Assembly: GCF_028554725.1 (NCBI RefSeq)
Contig: NC_071671.1
Span: 28,954,001-29,018,000, forward strand
Direction: 5' to 3'
DNA: 64,000 nt
Source of the DNA: Zeugodacus cucurbitae
Taxonomy: Eukaryota > Arthropoda > Insecta > Diptera > Tephritidae
The notes beneath the pieces were generated by a model, which saw only the letters and a list, made by a program, of their open reading frames with translations, was not told where the DNA came from and ran no database searches. The translations under genes were made by a program, and so were the position numbers. The stretch's first letter is position 1, and each line of letters starts with the position of its first letter. Positions 43,571-55,788 of the stretch are shown here, in pieces.

Positions 43571-44766
43571 CAAACAAGTAAGGAAGGGCTAAGTTCGGGT
43601 ATAACCGAACATTTTATACTCTCGCAATTTATTTATTTAACTTAATTAATATTATATAATACACAATTTGACCCACATATTCGTCATATACATATATTAT
43701 ATAAAGTCCATAGAAAGTTGGAAACCCTAATGTTAGGTTAGTAGCACCGAGGTCCTCATGTTCGATTTATGGGGCCTTGAAAACATATGGTCCGATTTTG
43801 ACGATTTTTAGAATGGGGCTGCCACACTATAAACGTAGTATTTGTGTAAAGTTCTGCACCGATATCTTCACTATATATATAATGTAAAGTAAACAATTCA
43901 AATCGTCTTCAAAGTTCTGGTATATAGGAAGTAGGCGTCGTTGTAAAGCGATTTTGCCAATTTTCACAACATATTATTGGGAGGTAAGGAAACTATTACA
44001 AACCAAGTTTCATTGAAATCGGTCGAGTAGTTCCTGAGATATGGTTTTTGACCCATAAGTGGGCGACGCCACGCCCATTTTCCATTTTGTAAAAAAATCT
44101 GAGTGCAGCTTCCATCGGCCATTTCTTATGTGAAATTTAGTGTTTCTGACGTTTTTCGTTAGTGAGTTAACCCACTTTTAGTAATTTTCAACCTAACCTT
44201 TGTATGGGAGGTGGGCGCGGTTATTATCCGATTTCAACTATTTCTATGGTGTGTGGTGGGGTACGTAAGAGAATCGACTGCAGAAAGTTTATATAGCTCC
44301 ATTGGTTTGTGAGATATATACAAATAACCGGTTTGGGGGCGGGGCCACGCCCACTTCCCCAAATAAATTACATCCAAATATGCCCCTTCCTAGTGCGATC
44401 CTTTATTCCAAATTTTACTGTTATAACTTTATTTATGGCTTAGTTATGACACTTTATGTGCTTTTGGTTTTCGCCATTTTGTGGGCGTGGCAGTGGACCG
44501 ATTTTGCTCATTTTCGAAAGCAACCCTCTCACGGTCCCAAGGAACATGCGTTCCAAGTTTCATTAAGATATCTCAATTTTTACTGAAGTTATCGCTTGCA
44601 CGGACGGACAGACGGACAGACATCCGGATTTCAACTCCACTCGTCATCCTGATCATTTATATATATATAACCCCATATCTAACTCTTTTATTTCTTGGTG
44701 ACACAAACAACCGTTATGTGAACAAAACTATAATACTCTGTGCAACAGGTTGCGAGAGTATAAAAA
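43571..44766 (+). mobile_element. DINE-1/mini-me-like repeat, copy D1
   Basis: AACAAGTAAGGAAGGGCTAA, hairpin GTTCGGGTATAACCGAAC, TTTTATACTCTCGCAA; a full body; GGACGGACAGACGGACAGAC at 44600-44620; (TA)n; core ACAAACAACCGTTATGTGAAC; end TTGCGAGAGTATAAAA. About 1.2 kb. Confidence 0.83.
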
Positions 44767-45707
44767 TGTTCACTATCAAAAAATCTGTGAACACGTGAAA
44801 ATTTTCTGTTTGAAAGAAAATATTTTAATAAATATGTATATGAATATAGCTTTGAGCAGAATAGCACAAAATAAACGTGCTCGCGTAGTTCAGTTTTACG
44901 ATATTTAGAATTGTTAAAAGACAGGTGAATAAATAATTTATTCAAATTGTATTTGAACATTTACAATCAATTTTTCATTACATAAATTCGCAAAATATTT
45001 TTTTTTCTGAACAGATCACCACAAATTCTTGCAAAGATTTGCAATAGTTATGTTTCTGTTGCAAAATTACCCTCATATTGTACCTATTTGATTTGATTTG
45101 TTTATTGCACTTAAAGTTAAACAAGTATTTACGTTATAAATAAAATAAAAGATTTTTTTATTAAACACATTAAAAAATAATTGTTGTGAAAAAGTATTTT
45201 CCTCTGAATTATCTTAATTTTTCTTTATTTGAAGATTTATTATATTATTATATTTAAAGATTAGAATTTTAACATATTTAATTTTAACCGAAAACATTCA
45301 GGCAACCTGGAATAGTGTCATAATGAGAATGAAAAGAGAAGCAGTGAGAGAGGGAGAGCAGTTCAAATGTCAACGTAACTTAGAGTTCTAAATTCAACAG
45401 ACTTTCAAGTTAAGTCAAGCGTTCGGTAATCAAATACATGCAAGGTCCATTAAACGGATCTTTTATGTGACAGTTCTCAAGTCTCTCTAGGTCAAGTCAA
45501 TCATGGATTACTAGAGCTTTAGACTTGAGAACAAAAATTCACAATTTGCGGCCATTCGTTGTCCGTGACAGCGAAGATTTTACAACCAACCATGAGGCAC
45601 ATATTTACGCACATATGCATGGAAACAAATTTACAAACATTACGCGTATGGTTCTTTCGATTTTGTTTACAATTACAAATTATGCTCGAAAGTTTATTCT
45701 TTTGGTA
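44767..45707. other. Spacer between D1 and the Tigger end, repeated in units 2 and 3
   Basis: AT-rich, no family recognised. Present at 50724-51664 and, with a deletion near its start, at 55789-56639. The short open frames here (for example around 45525-45804) recur only because the DNA is duplicated. Confidence 0.5.
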
Positions 45708-48046
45708 CAGTAAAAGCTCCTTATTCGCACTTCCTTTATTCGCGTTTTCACTATTCGCGGATTATAATAGGTATCCAACTCAATATTCTTGTCAAATGGA
45801 CTAATAAAAAAGTAAAATAGATCTTATTACAAGAAAATGTTAAATATTCCACTATTTTCGCAATATTTTTGAACATTTGGTAATATTTCCATAGGGCTCA
45901 CATGGAACTGAACTCTTGTTCTTACCCATTTTTTAGAAAACTTTCAAAAAACACTTTAAATTAAATGGAACCAATAAACTTTTCACTTTTTTAATACTTT
46001 TTTTTAACCAGGTCGTGATTGCTAAGGTTTCGTTACATTGGCTTAATTATATGAGCACACCCGACTAGATCACCTGCGAATTTATTTTAATTTTTTCGCC
46101 AACCACGATACTTATTACTCTGAATATGATCTTAGCAACTTCCCAACATATAACGCAACTTTTTTGCATACCGTTATACAAATGAACAGATAATTCTGTG
46201 AATTTATTTTCAGAAACGTCGTTTTGCTAAGCAGTGGCTTAATTATGTGAGCACAAGTGTACGAGTATGTATATTTTTAAACGTTGTTGTTCCGTTTATA
46301 GTAAAAGCCGCTTTGCGTGTTTTGTCTTTCACATTAGTTACAAAAATTGTGATCGAGTAAGACGTCTCTACTGCACTCTTCCTAGTTCATAAGGTCAACT
46401 AAAAACATGTAAGGAAAGGCTAAGTTAGGGTGCAACCGAACATTTTATACTCTCGCAATTTATTGAAGAAATTTTATTAAGATAACACACAAATTTACCT
46501 ATAAATTCGGCATAAAGTTTAATACAATAACGAAAATTGTCATATATAGTGTATGAGGGCTGAGGTAATTCTTGAACCGATTTCATTTATTTTCACCAGC
46601 AAGGTACACTATATCCAAGACTATACACTCACTTAATTTTGCTAAGATATCTCACATATTAACCAATACATACATATATGCGAAATAAAGCCCACCATAT
46701 TTTTGAAAAACTTATAATTAGGTATATGGGAGCTAGGGGATGTTATTACCAGATTTTAATAATTTTTGGAACAGAGACACACTATTAGAAGAAAACAATT
46801 TCCTCTGAATTAAATTAAATTATCAAACCATATTTTCGGTTAAAATTTACCCTTAGGCGCGGAGTTCAACATGTTCGATAACAGGGGCCTTGAAAAGTTA
46901 TAGTCCGTTTTCGACAATTTTTTCTCAAGCGAAGCCAGAGATGATATGCAGTATTTGTGTAAAGTTTTATTCCGCTATCTTCATTGGTTCCTTATGTATA
47001 CATTATAAAGTGAAGGAATCAGGTGGAATTCAAAATTGAGTTATAAGAAAATAGTCGTGGTTGTGCACCGATTTCGCCCATTTTTTATCCGTGTTTTCAG
47101 GGTGTCCATAAGTGGGCGATGCCACCCCCATTTTTCATTTTGTAAAAAAATCTGAGTGAAGCTTCCTTCTTCTATTTCTTCTGTAAAATTTAGTGTTTCT
47201 GACGTTTTTCGTTAGTGAGTTAACTCACTTTTAGTAATTTTCAACCACACCTTTGTATGGGAGGTGGGCGTGGTTATTATCCGATTTCTTTCATTTTTGG
47301 ACTGTATTAAGAAGTGGCTAAAAAAAATTGGTTCATATAGCTTTATTGGTTTGCGAGATATATACAAGTAACCGATTTGGGGGCGGGGACAGGCCCACTT
47401 CCCCAAAAAAATACATCCAAATATGCCCCTTCCTAGTGCGATCCTTTATTCCAAATTTTACTTTCATAACTTTATTTATGGCTTTGTTATGACACGTTGT
47501 AGGTTTTTGGTTTTCGCCATTTTGTGGGCGTGGCAATGGTCCGATTTTGCCCATTTTCGAAAGCAACCTCCTCAGGGTGCCAAGGAATACTTGTTCCAAG
47601 TTTCGTTAAGACATCTCAATTTTTACTCAAGTTATCCGTTGCACGGACAGACGGACGGACGGACGCACAGACAGACATCCGGATTTCAACTCATCTCGTC
47701 ATCCGGATCATTTTGATATATATAACCCTATATCTAACTCGTTTAGTTTTATGACTTACAAACAACCGTTATGTGAACAAAACTATAATACTCTCTTAGC
47801 AACTTTTGTTGCGACTGTGAAAGTTGTGTTATCGCTTAAAGTGAAAATAGAAATGCTTGATCGTTTACGCCTTGGAGAGTCATTTGCATCCATATCACAC
47901 TCATTCAATGTCAACGAATCAACTGTACGATCGATAAAAAAAATCTGTCTGTAGCTTCAACTTCACTGTCAGCTAAAATTGTTCGTGATCCAGCAATAGA
48001 AAAAATGGAAGTGGCGTTGTCATTATGGATCGAAGACAGCAACCAA
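45708..48046 (+). pseudogene. Pogo/Tigger element fragment with transposase N-terminus (unit 1)
   Basis: TA at 45706-45707 followed by CAGTAAAAGCTCCTTATTCG and further TATTCGCG blocks gives the 5' terminus. The coding part is at 47816-48046: KVVLSLKVKIEMLDRLRLGE and ISHSFNVNESTVRSIKK form the first CENP-B/psq-type helix-turn-helix. After a frame change come STSLSAKIVRDPAIEKMEVA and LSLWIEDSNQ. Copy E1 is inserted near the start codon and F1 after SNQ. In this unit the expected ATG reads AGG (GGTCAACTAAAAAC), while unit 3 keeps ATGTCAACTAAAAAC. Confidence 0.72.
46405..47815 (+). mobile_element. DINE-1/mini-me-like repeat, copy E1
   Basis: 5' hairpin GTTAGGGTGCAACCGAAC (slightly altered), TTTTATACTCTCGCAA; near full length; GGACAGACGGACGGACGGAC at 47646-47666; core ACAAACAACCGTTATGTGAAC; ends TTGTTGCGA next to Tigger coding sequence. 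Confidence 0.82.
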
Positions 48047-48223
48047 AACAAGTAAGGAAGGGCTAAGTTCGGGTGTAACCGAACATTTTATACTGTCGCA
48101 ATTTATTTATTTAATTTCATTAATATAACACACAATTTGGCCCACATATTCGTCTTATATGTATTTGGTATAAAGTCCATTGTAAGTTGGAAACCCTAAT
48201 ATTATGTATATGGGAGTTAGGTG
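48047..48223 (+). mobile_element. DINE-1/mini-me-like repeat, copy F1 (first 177 bp)
   Basis: ACAAGTAAGGAAGGGCTAAG, hairpin GTTCGGGTGTAACCGAAC, then TTTATACTGTCGCAA (G in place of C). Cut at the duplication joint; the complete version is F3 in unit 3. Confidence 0.82.
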
Positions 48224-48304
48224 CCTCCTGTGCTCACTCCCATACCGCCTTTCTACAGCAGCCATCAACGCTTCGTAACTGCTTGACTCGCAATTGGGTA
48301 TAGT

Positions 48305-48826
48305 TTATAGAATTTCCGCAGCAGTCCCTTTTAAAGTCACGAACAATGCGGCAACTTTGTCTTCCGCATTCCATTTATTCGTATCTGCCGTCTTTTCAAA
48401 TTGGAGTTTGAAAATCTGGAACGGAGTTGTGCCGTCAAATGATGGAGTGTTGACTTTGACAAGTCCTGTTGACACCATTTGTCGATTTAATTGTAGGTCA
48501 CGGAAACGATCTTTAAGTTCTTCCACATCAGTCTTAATCTTGTCTTTCAATTCTTCCACATCAGTCTTGATCTTGTCTTGCTCTTCTGAAATTTTTGTTG
48601 ACACTTCTGCTATTTGTGAAGTCACCTGTGATATACGGGCGTCCTGTTCCTTCAACTGTGCTGACGTCTGAGCTGATATTTGTGATGATAGCTCTGTTAT
48701 TTGGTGGGACAACTTTGTTGTTAAGCTTGTCTCCATCTCCTTTATTTCTAATGACTGCGCCTGCAACTGTGACGACATCTGCGATGACATCTGGGACACT
48801 GCAGACAAAATCATGTTCATGTACAT
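48305..48826 (-). pseudogene. Gag 5' fragment, unit 2
   Basis: N-terminal coiled coil and first half of capsid as in the complete gag (KLSHQITELSSQISAQTSAQ, SFDGTTPFQIFKLQ). A stop replaces the Gln after AAEIL (TAG from CAA-type codon at 48303-48305). The sequence beyond the ERRYGSEHRR point is replaced by mini-me-like DNA at the joint. The ATG context reads ATGTACATG where unit 3 has ATGGACATG. Confidence 0.8.
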
Positions 48827-49058
48827 TACTCCTGACGATTACTCCTGACATTACTCGATTCCTCTAACAGCGATTCAAAAACAAATTCGTCCACGTTGAT
48901 GTTGTCTTCTTCCATGGCCTCTCGCAAACGGGCTTGTAAATCAGCTTTCAACCCATTCGTTGCTAAGCCTCGTTGTACCAACTCCTTTTTGAGTTGTGGT
49001 ATCTTTAACCATTATCTCCTATGGAATTTTATTTGTCAATCCCACTTCTGACACCAAT

Positions 49059-49961
49059 TGTAACGGATTTCCAAAATAAATCGTTTACTCTAAAACTCTG
49101 CCCTGAGTTCGATCACTGGATTGTCAAATAAAAGTCACTGTTCAAATAACATTGAACATGCATTCTTTTATGCCTTAGCAAATCCGAGGAGCTACATATA
49201 AAACATAAATTTGTATACATAAATAAACACATAAACATATATGCATTAATATGCAACAAGCATACATTATATGTTGCACACATACATTTATATGAGGCAC
49301 GCATGCATCTATATGCAACACACATACATTTATATGAGGCACGCATGCATCTATATGCAACACGCATGCACTCAACTATTAATAAACAAACATATTTATA
49401 TGTATGCACAAGATAACCTATTGGTTATAAAAATACATTTGGACAATTGCATGTGTGCATTTGAAATAACCCCTTATCGTGCAACATATAAAATATACAT
49501 ATAGACATACACACATACACATATAATTAGTTTCTTAAGATATATTCAAAAATTGTATTTAAGCAGTGACAAAATGAAAATAAAACTAGAATGAAATAAT
49601 TTCTCAAAGGCTAGACTATCATTTATTTTCCCCCACCAGCGGTAAGAAATATTTGACACAGCTAGTCTTAATAGTCACTATATAATGGCTATCTTTATTT
49701 CTAATTCAAAGAACTTAACACTTTATTACTCGTTATTCGAGTTTACAACTGCTTACTTATAACTTCTTGCACTTTACTCGGCAACTCTCTAATTAGAACT
49801 GTGTGTTGCTGCCAGTCCGGCAGCCCTTATATACCCTATTGTTAGCAAGTTATCGTCACTCGAACATTCTGGCAACTACGAATATCGATGTCTGGATAAA
49901 TCTGGCAAGTTATCGATTTCATTGTTGATTCTAGTTTATTCTAGCATACATGTCCGTCACA
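49059..49961 (-). repeat. Gypsy-type LTR, unit 2, with solo-LTR-like insertion
   Basis: TGTAACGGATTT ... GTCCGTCACA, preceded by the same tRNA-Leu-type primer site. The insertion at 49139-49673 (535 bp) is flanked by GTCAC and matches 42704-43253 except for a shorter 42-bp repeat array. Confidence 0.88.
49139..49673 (+). mobile_element. Solo-LTR-like insertion, unit 2
   Basis: Same ends and same insertion point as in unit 1, so inherited by duplication, not a second insertion. It lacks one ~15-bp block (CATGCAACACACATA) of the internal repeat. Confidence 0.6.
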
Positions 49962-50063
49962 TTATAGTTTCTGGGTAGAGTTGCCAGATGTGCAGATTTA
50001 GCTTTAAAATTACGTTTATTAAATTAAAATATCACCAAGATTGAAGATTTTAAAACTAGTATA

Positions 50064-50723
50064 CAAACAAGTAAGGAAGGGCTAAGTTCGGGTATAACCG
50101 AACATTTTATACTCTCGCAATTTATTTATTTAACTTAATTAATATTATATAATACACAATTTGACCCACATATTCGTCATATACATATATTATATAAAGT
50201 CCATAGAAAGTTGGAAACCCTAATGTTAGGTTAGTAGCACCGAGGTCCTCATGTTCGATTTATGGGGCCTTGAAAACATATGGTCCGATTTGATTTTGGT
50301 TTGTGAGATATATACAAATAACCGGTTTGGGGGCGGGGCCACGCCCACTTCCCCAAATAAATTACATCCAACTATGCCCCTTCCTAGTGCGATCCTTTAT
50401 TCCAAATTTTACTGTTATAACTTTATTTTCGCGATTTTGTGGGCGTGGCAGTGGACCGATTTTGCTCATTTTCGAAAGCAACCCTCTCACGGTCCCAAGG
50501 AACATGCGTTCCAAGTTTCATTAAGATATCTCAATTTTTACTGAAGTTATCGCTTGCACGGACGGACAGACGGACAGACATCCGGATTTCAACTCCACTC
50601 GTCATCCTGATCATTTATATATATATAACCCCATATCTAACTCTTTTATTTCTTGGTGACACAAACAACCGTTATGTGAACAAAACTATAATACTCTGTG
50701 CAACAGGTTGCGAGAGTATAAAA
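50064..50723 (+). mobile_element. DINE-1/mini-me-like repeat, copy D2 (internally deleted)
   Basis: 5' hairpin end and 3' core end both present; the middle is missing between about 50290 and the sequence GGTTTGTGAGATATATAC. A smaller loss removes ATGGCTTAGTTATGACAC near 50427. Confidence 0.8.
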
Positions 50724-51664
50724 ATGTTCACTATCAAAAAATCTGTGAACACGTGAAAATTTTCTGTTTGAAAGAAAATATTTTAATAAATATGTATATG
50801 AATATAGCTTTGAGCAGAATAGCACAAAATAAACGTGCTCGCGTAGTTCAGTTTTACGATATTTAGAATTGTTAGAAGACAGGTGAATAAATAATTTATT
50901 CAAATTGTATTTGAACATTTACAATCAATTTTTCATTACATAAATTCGCAAAATATTTTTTTTCTGAACAGATCACCACAAATTCTTGCAAAGATTTGCA
51001 ATAGTTATGTTTCTGTTGCAAAATTACCCTCATATTGTACCTATTTCATTTGATTTGTTTATTGCACTTAAAGTTAAACAAGTATTTACGTTATAAATAA
51101 AATAAAAGATTGTTTTATTAAACACATTAAAAAATAATTGTTGTGAAAAAGTATTTTCCTCTGAATTATCTTAATTTTTCTTTATTTGAAGATTTATTAT
51201 ATTATTATATTTAAAGATTAGAATTTTAACATATTTAATTTTAACCGAAAACATTCAGGCAACCTGGAATAGTGTCATAATGAGAATGAAAAGAGAAGCA
51301 GTGAGAGGGGGAGAGCAGTTCAAATGTCAACGTAACTTAGAGTTCTAAATTCAACAGACTTTCAAGTTAAGTCAAGCGTTCGGTAATCAAATACAAGCAA
51401 GGTCCATTAAACGGATCTTTTATGTGACAGTTCTCAAGTCTCTCTAGGTCAAGTCAATCATGGATAACTAGAGCTTTAGACTTGAGAACAAAAATTCACA
51501 ATTTGCGGCCATTCGTTGTCCGTGACAGCGAAGATTTTACAACCAACCATGAGGCACATATTTACGCACATATGCATGGAAACAAATTTACAAACATTAC
51601 GCGTATGGTTCTTTCGATTTTGTTTACAATTACAAATTATGCTCGAAAGTTTATTCTTTTGGTA

Positions 51665-53772
51665 CAGTAAAAGCTCCTTATTCGCACTTCCTTTATTCGC
51701 GTTTTCACTATTCGCGGATTATAATAGGTATCCAACTCAATATTCTTGTCAAATGGACTAATAAAAAAGTAAAATAGATCTTATTACAAGAAAATGTTAA
51801 ATATTCCACTATTTTCGCAATATTTTTGAACATTTGGTAATATTTCCATAGGGCTCACATGGAACTGAACTCTTGTTCTTACCCATTTTTTAGAAAACTT
51901 TCAAAAAACACTTTAAATTAAATGGAACCAATAAACTTTTCACTTTTTTAATACTTTTTTTTAACCAGGTCGTGATTGCTAAGGTTTCGTTACATTGGCT
52001 TAATTATATGAGCACACCCGACTAGATCACCTGCGAATTTATTTTAATTTTTTCGCCAACCACGATACTTATTACTCTGAATATGATCTTAGCAACTTCC
52101 CAACATATAACGCAACTTTTTTGCATACCGTTATACAAATGAACAGATAATTCTGTGAATTTATTTTCAGAAACGTCGTTTTGCTAAGCAGTGGCTTAAT
52201 TATGTGAGCACAAGTGTACGAGTATGTATATTTTTAAACGTTGTTGTTCCGTTTATAGTAAAAGCCGCTTTGCGTGTTTTGTCTTTCACATTAGTTACAA
52301 AAATTGTGATCGAGTAAGACGTCTCTACTGCACTCTTCCTAGTTCATAAGGTCAACTAAAAACATGTAAGGAAAGGCTAAGTTAGGGTGCAACCGAACAT
52401 TTTATACTCTCGCAATTTATTGAAGAAATTTTATTAAGATAACACACAAATTTACCTATAAATTCGGCATAAAGTTTAATACAATAACGAAAATTGTCAT
52501 ATATAGTGTATGAGGGCTGAGGTAATTCTTGAACCGATTTCATTTATTTTCACCAGCAAGGTACACTATATCCAAGACTATACACTCACTTAATTTTGCT
52601 AAGATATCTCACATATTAACCAATACATACATATATGCGAAATAAAGCCCACCGTATTTTTGAAAAACTTTTAATTAGGTATATGGGAGCTAGGAGATGT
52701 TATTACCAGATTTAAATAATTTTTGGAACAGAGACACACTATTAGAAGAAAACAATTTCCTCTGAATTACATTAAATTATCAAACCATATTTTCGGTTAA
52801 AATTTACCCTTAGGCGCGGAGTTCAACATGTTCGATAACAGGGGCCTTGAAAAGTTATAGTCCGTTTTCGACAATTTTTTCTCAAGCGAAGCCAGAGATG
52901 ATATGCAGTATTTGTGTAAAGTTTTATTCCGCTATCTTCATTGGTTCCTTATGTATACATTATAAAGTGAAGGAATCAGGTGGAATTCAAAATTGAGTTA
53001 TAAGAAAATAGTCGTGGTTGTCCACCGATTTCGCCCATTTTTTATCCGTGTTTTCAGGGTGTCCATAAGTGGGCGATGCCACTCCCATTTTTCATTTTGT
53101 AAAAAAATCTGAGTGACGCTTCCTTCTTCTATTTCTGTAAAATTTAGTGTTTCTAACGTTTTTCGTTAGTGAGTTAACTCACATTTAGTAATTTTCAACC
53201 ACACCTTTGTATGGGAGGTGGGCGTGGTTATTATCCGATTTCTTTCATTTTTGGACTGTATTAAGAAGTGGCTAAAAAAAATTGGTTCATATATCTTTAT
53301 TGGTTTGCGAGATATATACAAATAACCGATTTGGGGGCGGGGACAGGCCCACTTCCCCAAAAAAATACATCTAAATATGCCCCTTCCTAGTGCGATACTT
53401 TATTCCAAATTTTACTTTCATAACTTTATTTATGGCTTTGTTATGACACGTTGTAGGTTTTTGGTTTTCGCCATTTTGTGGGCGTGGCAATGGTCCGATT
53501 TTGCCCATTTTCGAAAGCAAACTCCTCAGGGTGCCAAGGAATACTTGTTCCAAGTTTCGTTAAGACATCTCAATTTTTACTCAAGTTATCCGTTGCACGG
53601 ACAGACGGACGGACGGACGCACAGACAGACATCCGGATTTCAACTCGATCAACTACGATCGATAAAAAAATCTGTCTGTAGCTTCAACTTCACTGTCAGC
53701 TAAAATTGTTCGTGATCCAGCAATAGAAAAAATGGAAGTGGCGTTGTCATTATGGATCGAAGACAGCAACCA
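51665..53772 (+). pseudogene. Pogo/Tigger fragment, unit 2
   Basis: TA-CAGTAAAAGCTCC terminus as in unit 1, then copy E2, then only the last part of the coding fragment (SIKK remnant, STSLSAKIVRDP, IEKMEVALSLWIEDSNQ) at 53655-53772. The first helix-turn-helix is lost in a ~105-bp deletion. Confidence 0.65.
52361..53646 (+). mobile_element. DINE-1/mini-me-like repeat, copy E2
   Basis: As E1 but without the 3' core and terminus, which are lost in the deletion after ACATCCGGATTTCAACTC. Confidence 0.8.
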
Positions 53773-53950
53773 AAACAAGTAAGGAAGGGCTAAGTTCGGG
53801 TGTAACCGAACATTTTATACTGTCGCAATTTATTTATTTAATTTCATTAATATAACACACAATTTGGGCCACATATTCCTCATATATGTATTTGGTATAA
53901 AGTCCATTGTAAGTTGGAAACCCTAATATTATGTATATGGGAGTTAGGTG
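53773..53950 (+). mobile_element. DINE-1/mini-me-like repeat, copy F2 (first 178 bp)
   Basis: Same as F1, ending at the unit 2/unit 3 joint GTTAGGTG/CCTCC. Confidence 0.8.
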
Positions 53951-54553
53951 CCTCCTGTGCTCACTCCCATACCGCCTTTCTACAGCAGCCATCAACGCTT
54001 CGTAACTGCTTGACTCGCAATTGGGTATAGTTTGTAGAATTTCCGCAGCAGTCCCTTTTAAAGTCACGAACAATGCGGCAACTTTGTCTTCCGCATTCCA
54101 TTTATTCGTATCTGCCGTCTTTTCAAATTGGAGTTTGAAAATCTGGAACGGAGTTGTGCCGTCAAATGATGGAGTGTTGACTTTGACAAGTCCTGTTGAC
54201 ACCATTTGTCGATTTAATTGTAGGTCACGGAAACGATCTTTAAGTTCTTCCACATCAGTCTTAATCTTGTCTTTCAATTCTTCCACATCAGTCTTGATCT
54301 TGTCTTGCTCTTCTGAAATTTTTGTTGACACTTCTGCTATTTGTGAAGTCACCTGTGATATACGGGCGTCCTGTTCCTTCAATTGTGCTGACGTCTGAGC
54401 TGACATTTGTGATGATAGCTCTGTTATTTGGTGGGACAACTTTGTTGTTAAGCTTGTCTCCATCTCCTTTATTTCTAATGACTGCGCCTGCAACTGAGAC
54501 GACATCTGCGATGACATCTGGGACACTGCAGACAAAATCATGTTCATGTCCAT
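53834..54553 (-). pseudogene. Gag 5' fragment, unit 3, fused in frame to mini-me-like sequence
   Basis: About 201 residues of gag (coiled coil through VERRYGSEHRR) run across the duplication joint without a stop and continue with 38 residues translated from antisense mini-me-like DNA (HLTPIYIILGFPTYNGLYTK...). The ORF of 239 codons is therefore a chimera created by the tandem joint. The capsid is truncated; no known function is expected. Confidence 0.8.
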
Positions 54554-54785
54554 TACTCCTGACGATTACTCCTGACATTACTCGATTCCTCTAACAGCGA
54601 TTCAAAAACAAATTCGTCCACGTTGATGTTGTCTTCTTCCATGGCCTCTCGCAAACGGGCTTGTAAATCAGCTTTCAACCCATTCGTTGCTAAGCCTCGT
54701 TGTTCCAACTCCTTTTTGAGTTGTGGTATCTTTAACCATTATCTCCTATGGAATTTTATTTGTCAATCCCACTTCTGACACCAAT

Positions 54786-55148
54786 TTTAACGGATTTCCA
54801 AAATAAATCGTTTACTCTAAAACTCTGCCCTGAGTTCGATCACTGGATTGTCAAATAAAAGTCACTATATAATGGCTATCTTTATTTCTAATTCAAAGAA
54901 CTTAACACTTTATTACTCGTTATTCGAGTTTACAACTGCTTACTTATAACTTCTTGCACTTTACTCGGCAACTCTCTAATTAGAACTGTGTGTTGCTGCC
55001 AGTCCGGCAGCCCTTATATACCCGATTGTTTGCAAGTTATCGTCAGCCGAACATTCTGGCAACTACGAATATCGATGTCTGGATAAATCTGGCAAGTTAT
55101 CGATTTCATTGTTGATTCTAGTTTATTCTAGCATACATGTCCGTCACA
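54786..55148 (-). repeat. Gypsy-type LTR, unit 3, uninterrupted
   Basis: 363 bp. Starts TTTAACGG (T in place of G at the second base) and ends GTCCGTCACA. The site AAAAGTCACTATATAATGG is intact: the unfilled form of the solo-LTR-like insertion point. Confidence 0.88.
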
Positions 55149-55251
55149 TTATAGTTTCTGGGTAGAGTTGCCAGATGTGCAGATTTAGCTTTAAAATTAA
55201 GTTTTTTAAATTAAAATATCACCAAGATTGAAGATTTTAAAACTAGTATAC

Positions 55252-55788
55252 AAACAAGTAAGGAAGGGCTAAGTTCGGGTATAACCGAACATTTTATACT
55301 CTCGCAATTTATTTATTTAACTTAATTAATATTATATAACACACAATTTGACCCACATATTCGTCATATACATATATTATATAAAGTCCATAGAAAGTTG
55401 GAAACCCTTATGTTAGGTTAGTAGCACCGAGGTCCTCATGTTCGATTTATGGGGCCTTGAAAAGATATGGTCCGATTTTGACGATTTTTAGAATGGGGCT
55501 GCCACACTATAAACGTAGTATTTGTGCAAAGTTCTGCACCGATATCTTCACTATATATATAATGTAAAGTAAACAATTCAAATCGTCTTCAAAGTTCTGG
55601 TATATAGGAAGTAGGCGTCGTTGTGAAGCGATTTTGCCAATTTTCACAACATATTATTGGGAGGTAAGGAAACTATTACAAACCAAGTTTCATTGAAATC
55701 GGTCGAGTAGTTCCTGAGATATGATTTTTGACCCATAAGTGGGCGACAAAACTATAATACTATGTGCAACAGGTTGCGAGAGTATAAA
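55252..55788 (+). mobile_element. DINE-1/mini-me-like repeat, copy D3 (internally deleted)
   Basis: The 5' hairpin half runs to AAGTGGGCGAC at 55740 and is then joined directly to AAAACTATAATACTATGTGCAAC and the 3' end. The (GGAC)n tract and most of the core are absent. Confidence 0.8.

Larger units (their letters stand above)
41807..48223 (+). repeat. Tandem segmental duplication, unit 1 (6.4 kb)
   Basis: From the gag position CCTCCTGTGCTCACTCCC to the point GGGAGTTAGGTG in mini-me-like copy F1. The end of one unit is joined to the start of the next as GTTAGGTG/CCTCCTGTGC at 48223 and 53950. Both parental sequences share TG at the joint. Contents: gag 5' part, PBS, LTR with solo-LTR-like insertion, copy D1, spacer, Tigger end, copy E1, Tigger fragment, start of F1. 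Confidence 0.9.
48224..53950 (+). repeat. Tandem segmental duplication, unit 2 (5.7 kb)
   Basis: Same order as unit 1. Differences: a full LTR outside its insertion, about 480 bp missing from the D copy (joint GGTCCGATTT/GATTTTGG at 50282-50300), and about 105 bp missing at the E2/Tigger border (53640-53660). Confidence 0.9.
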
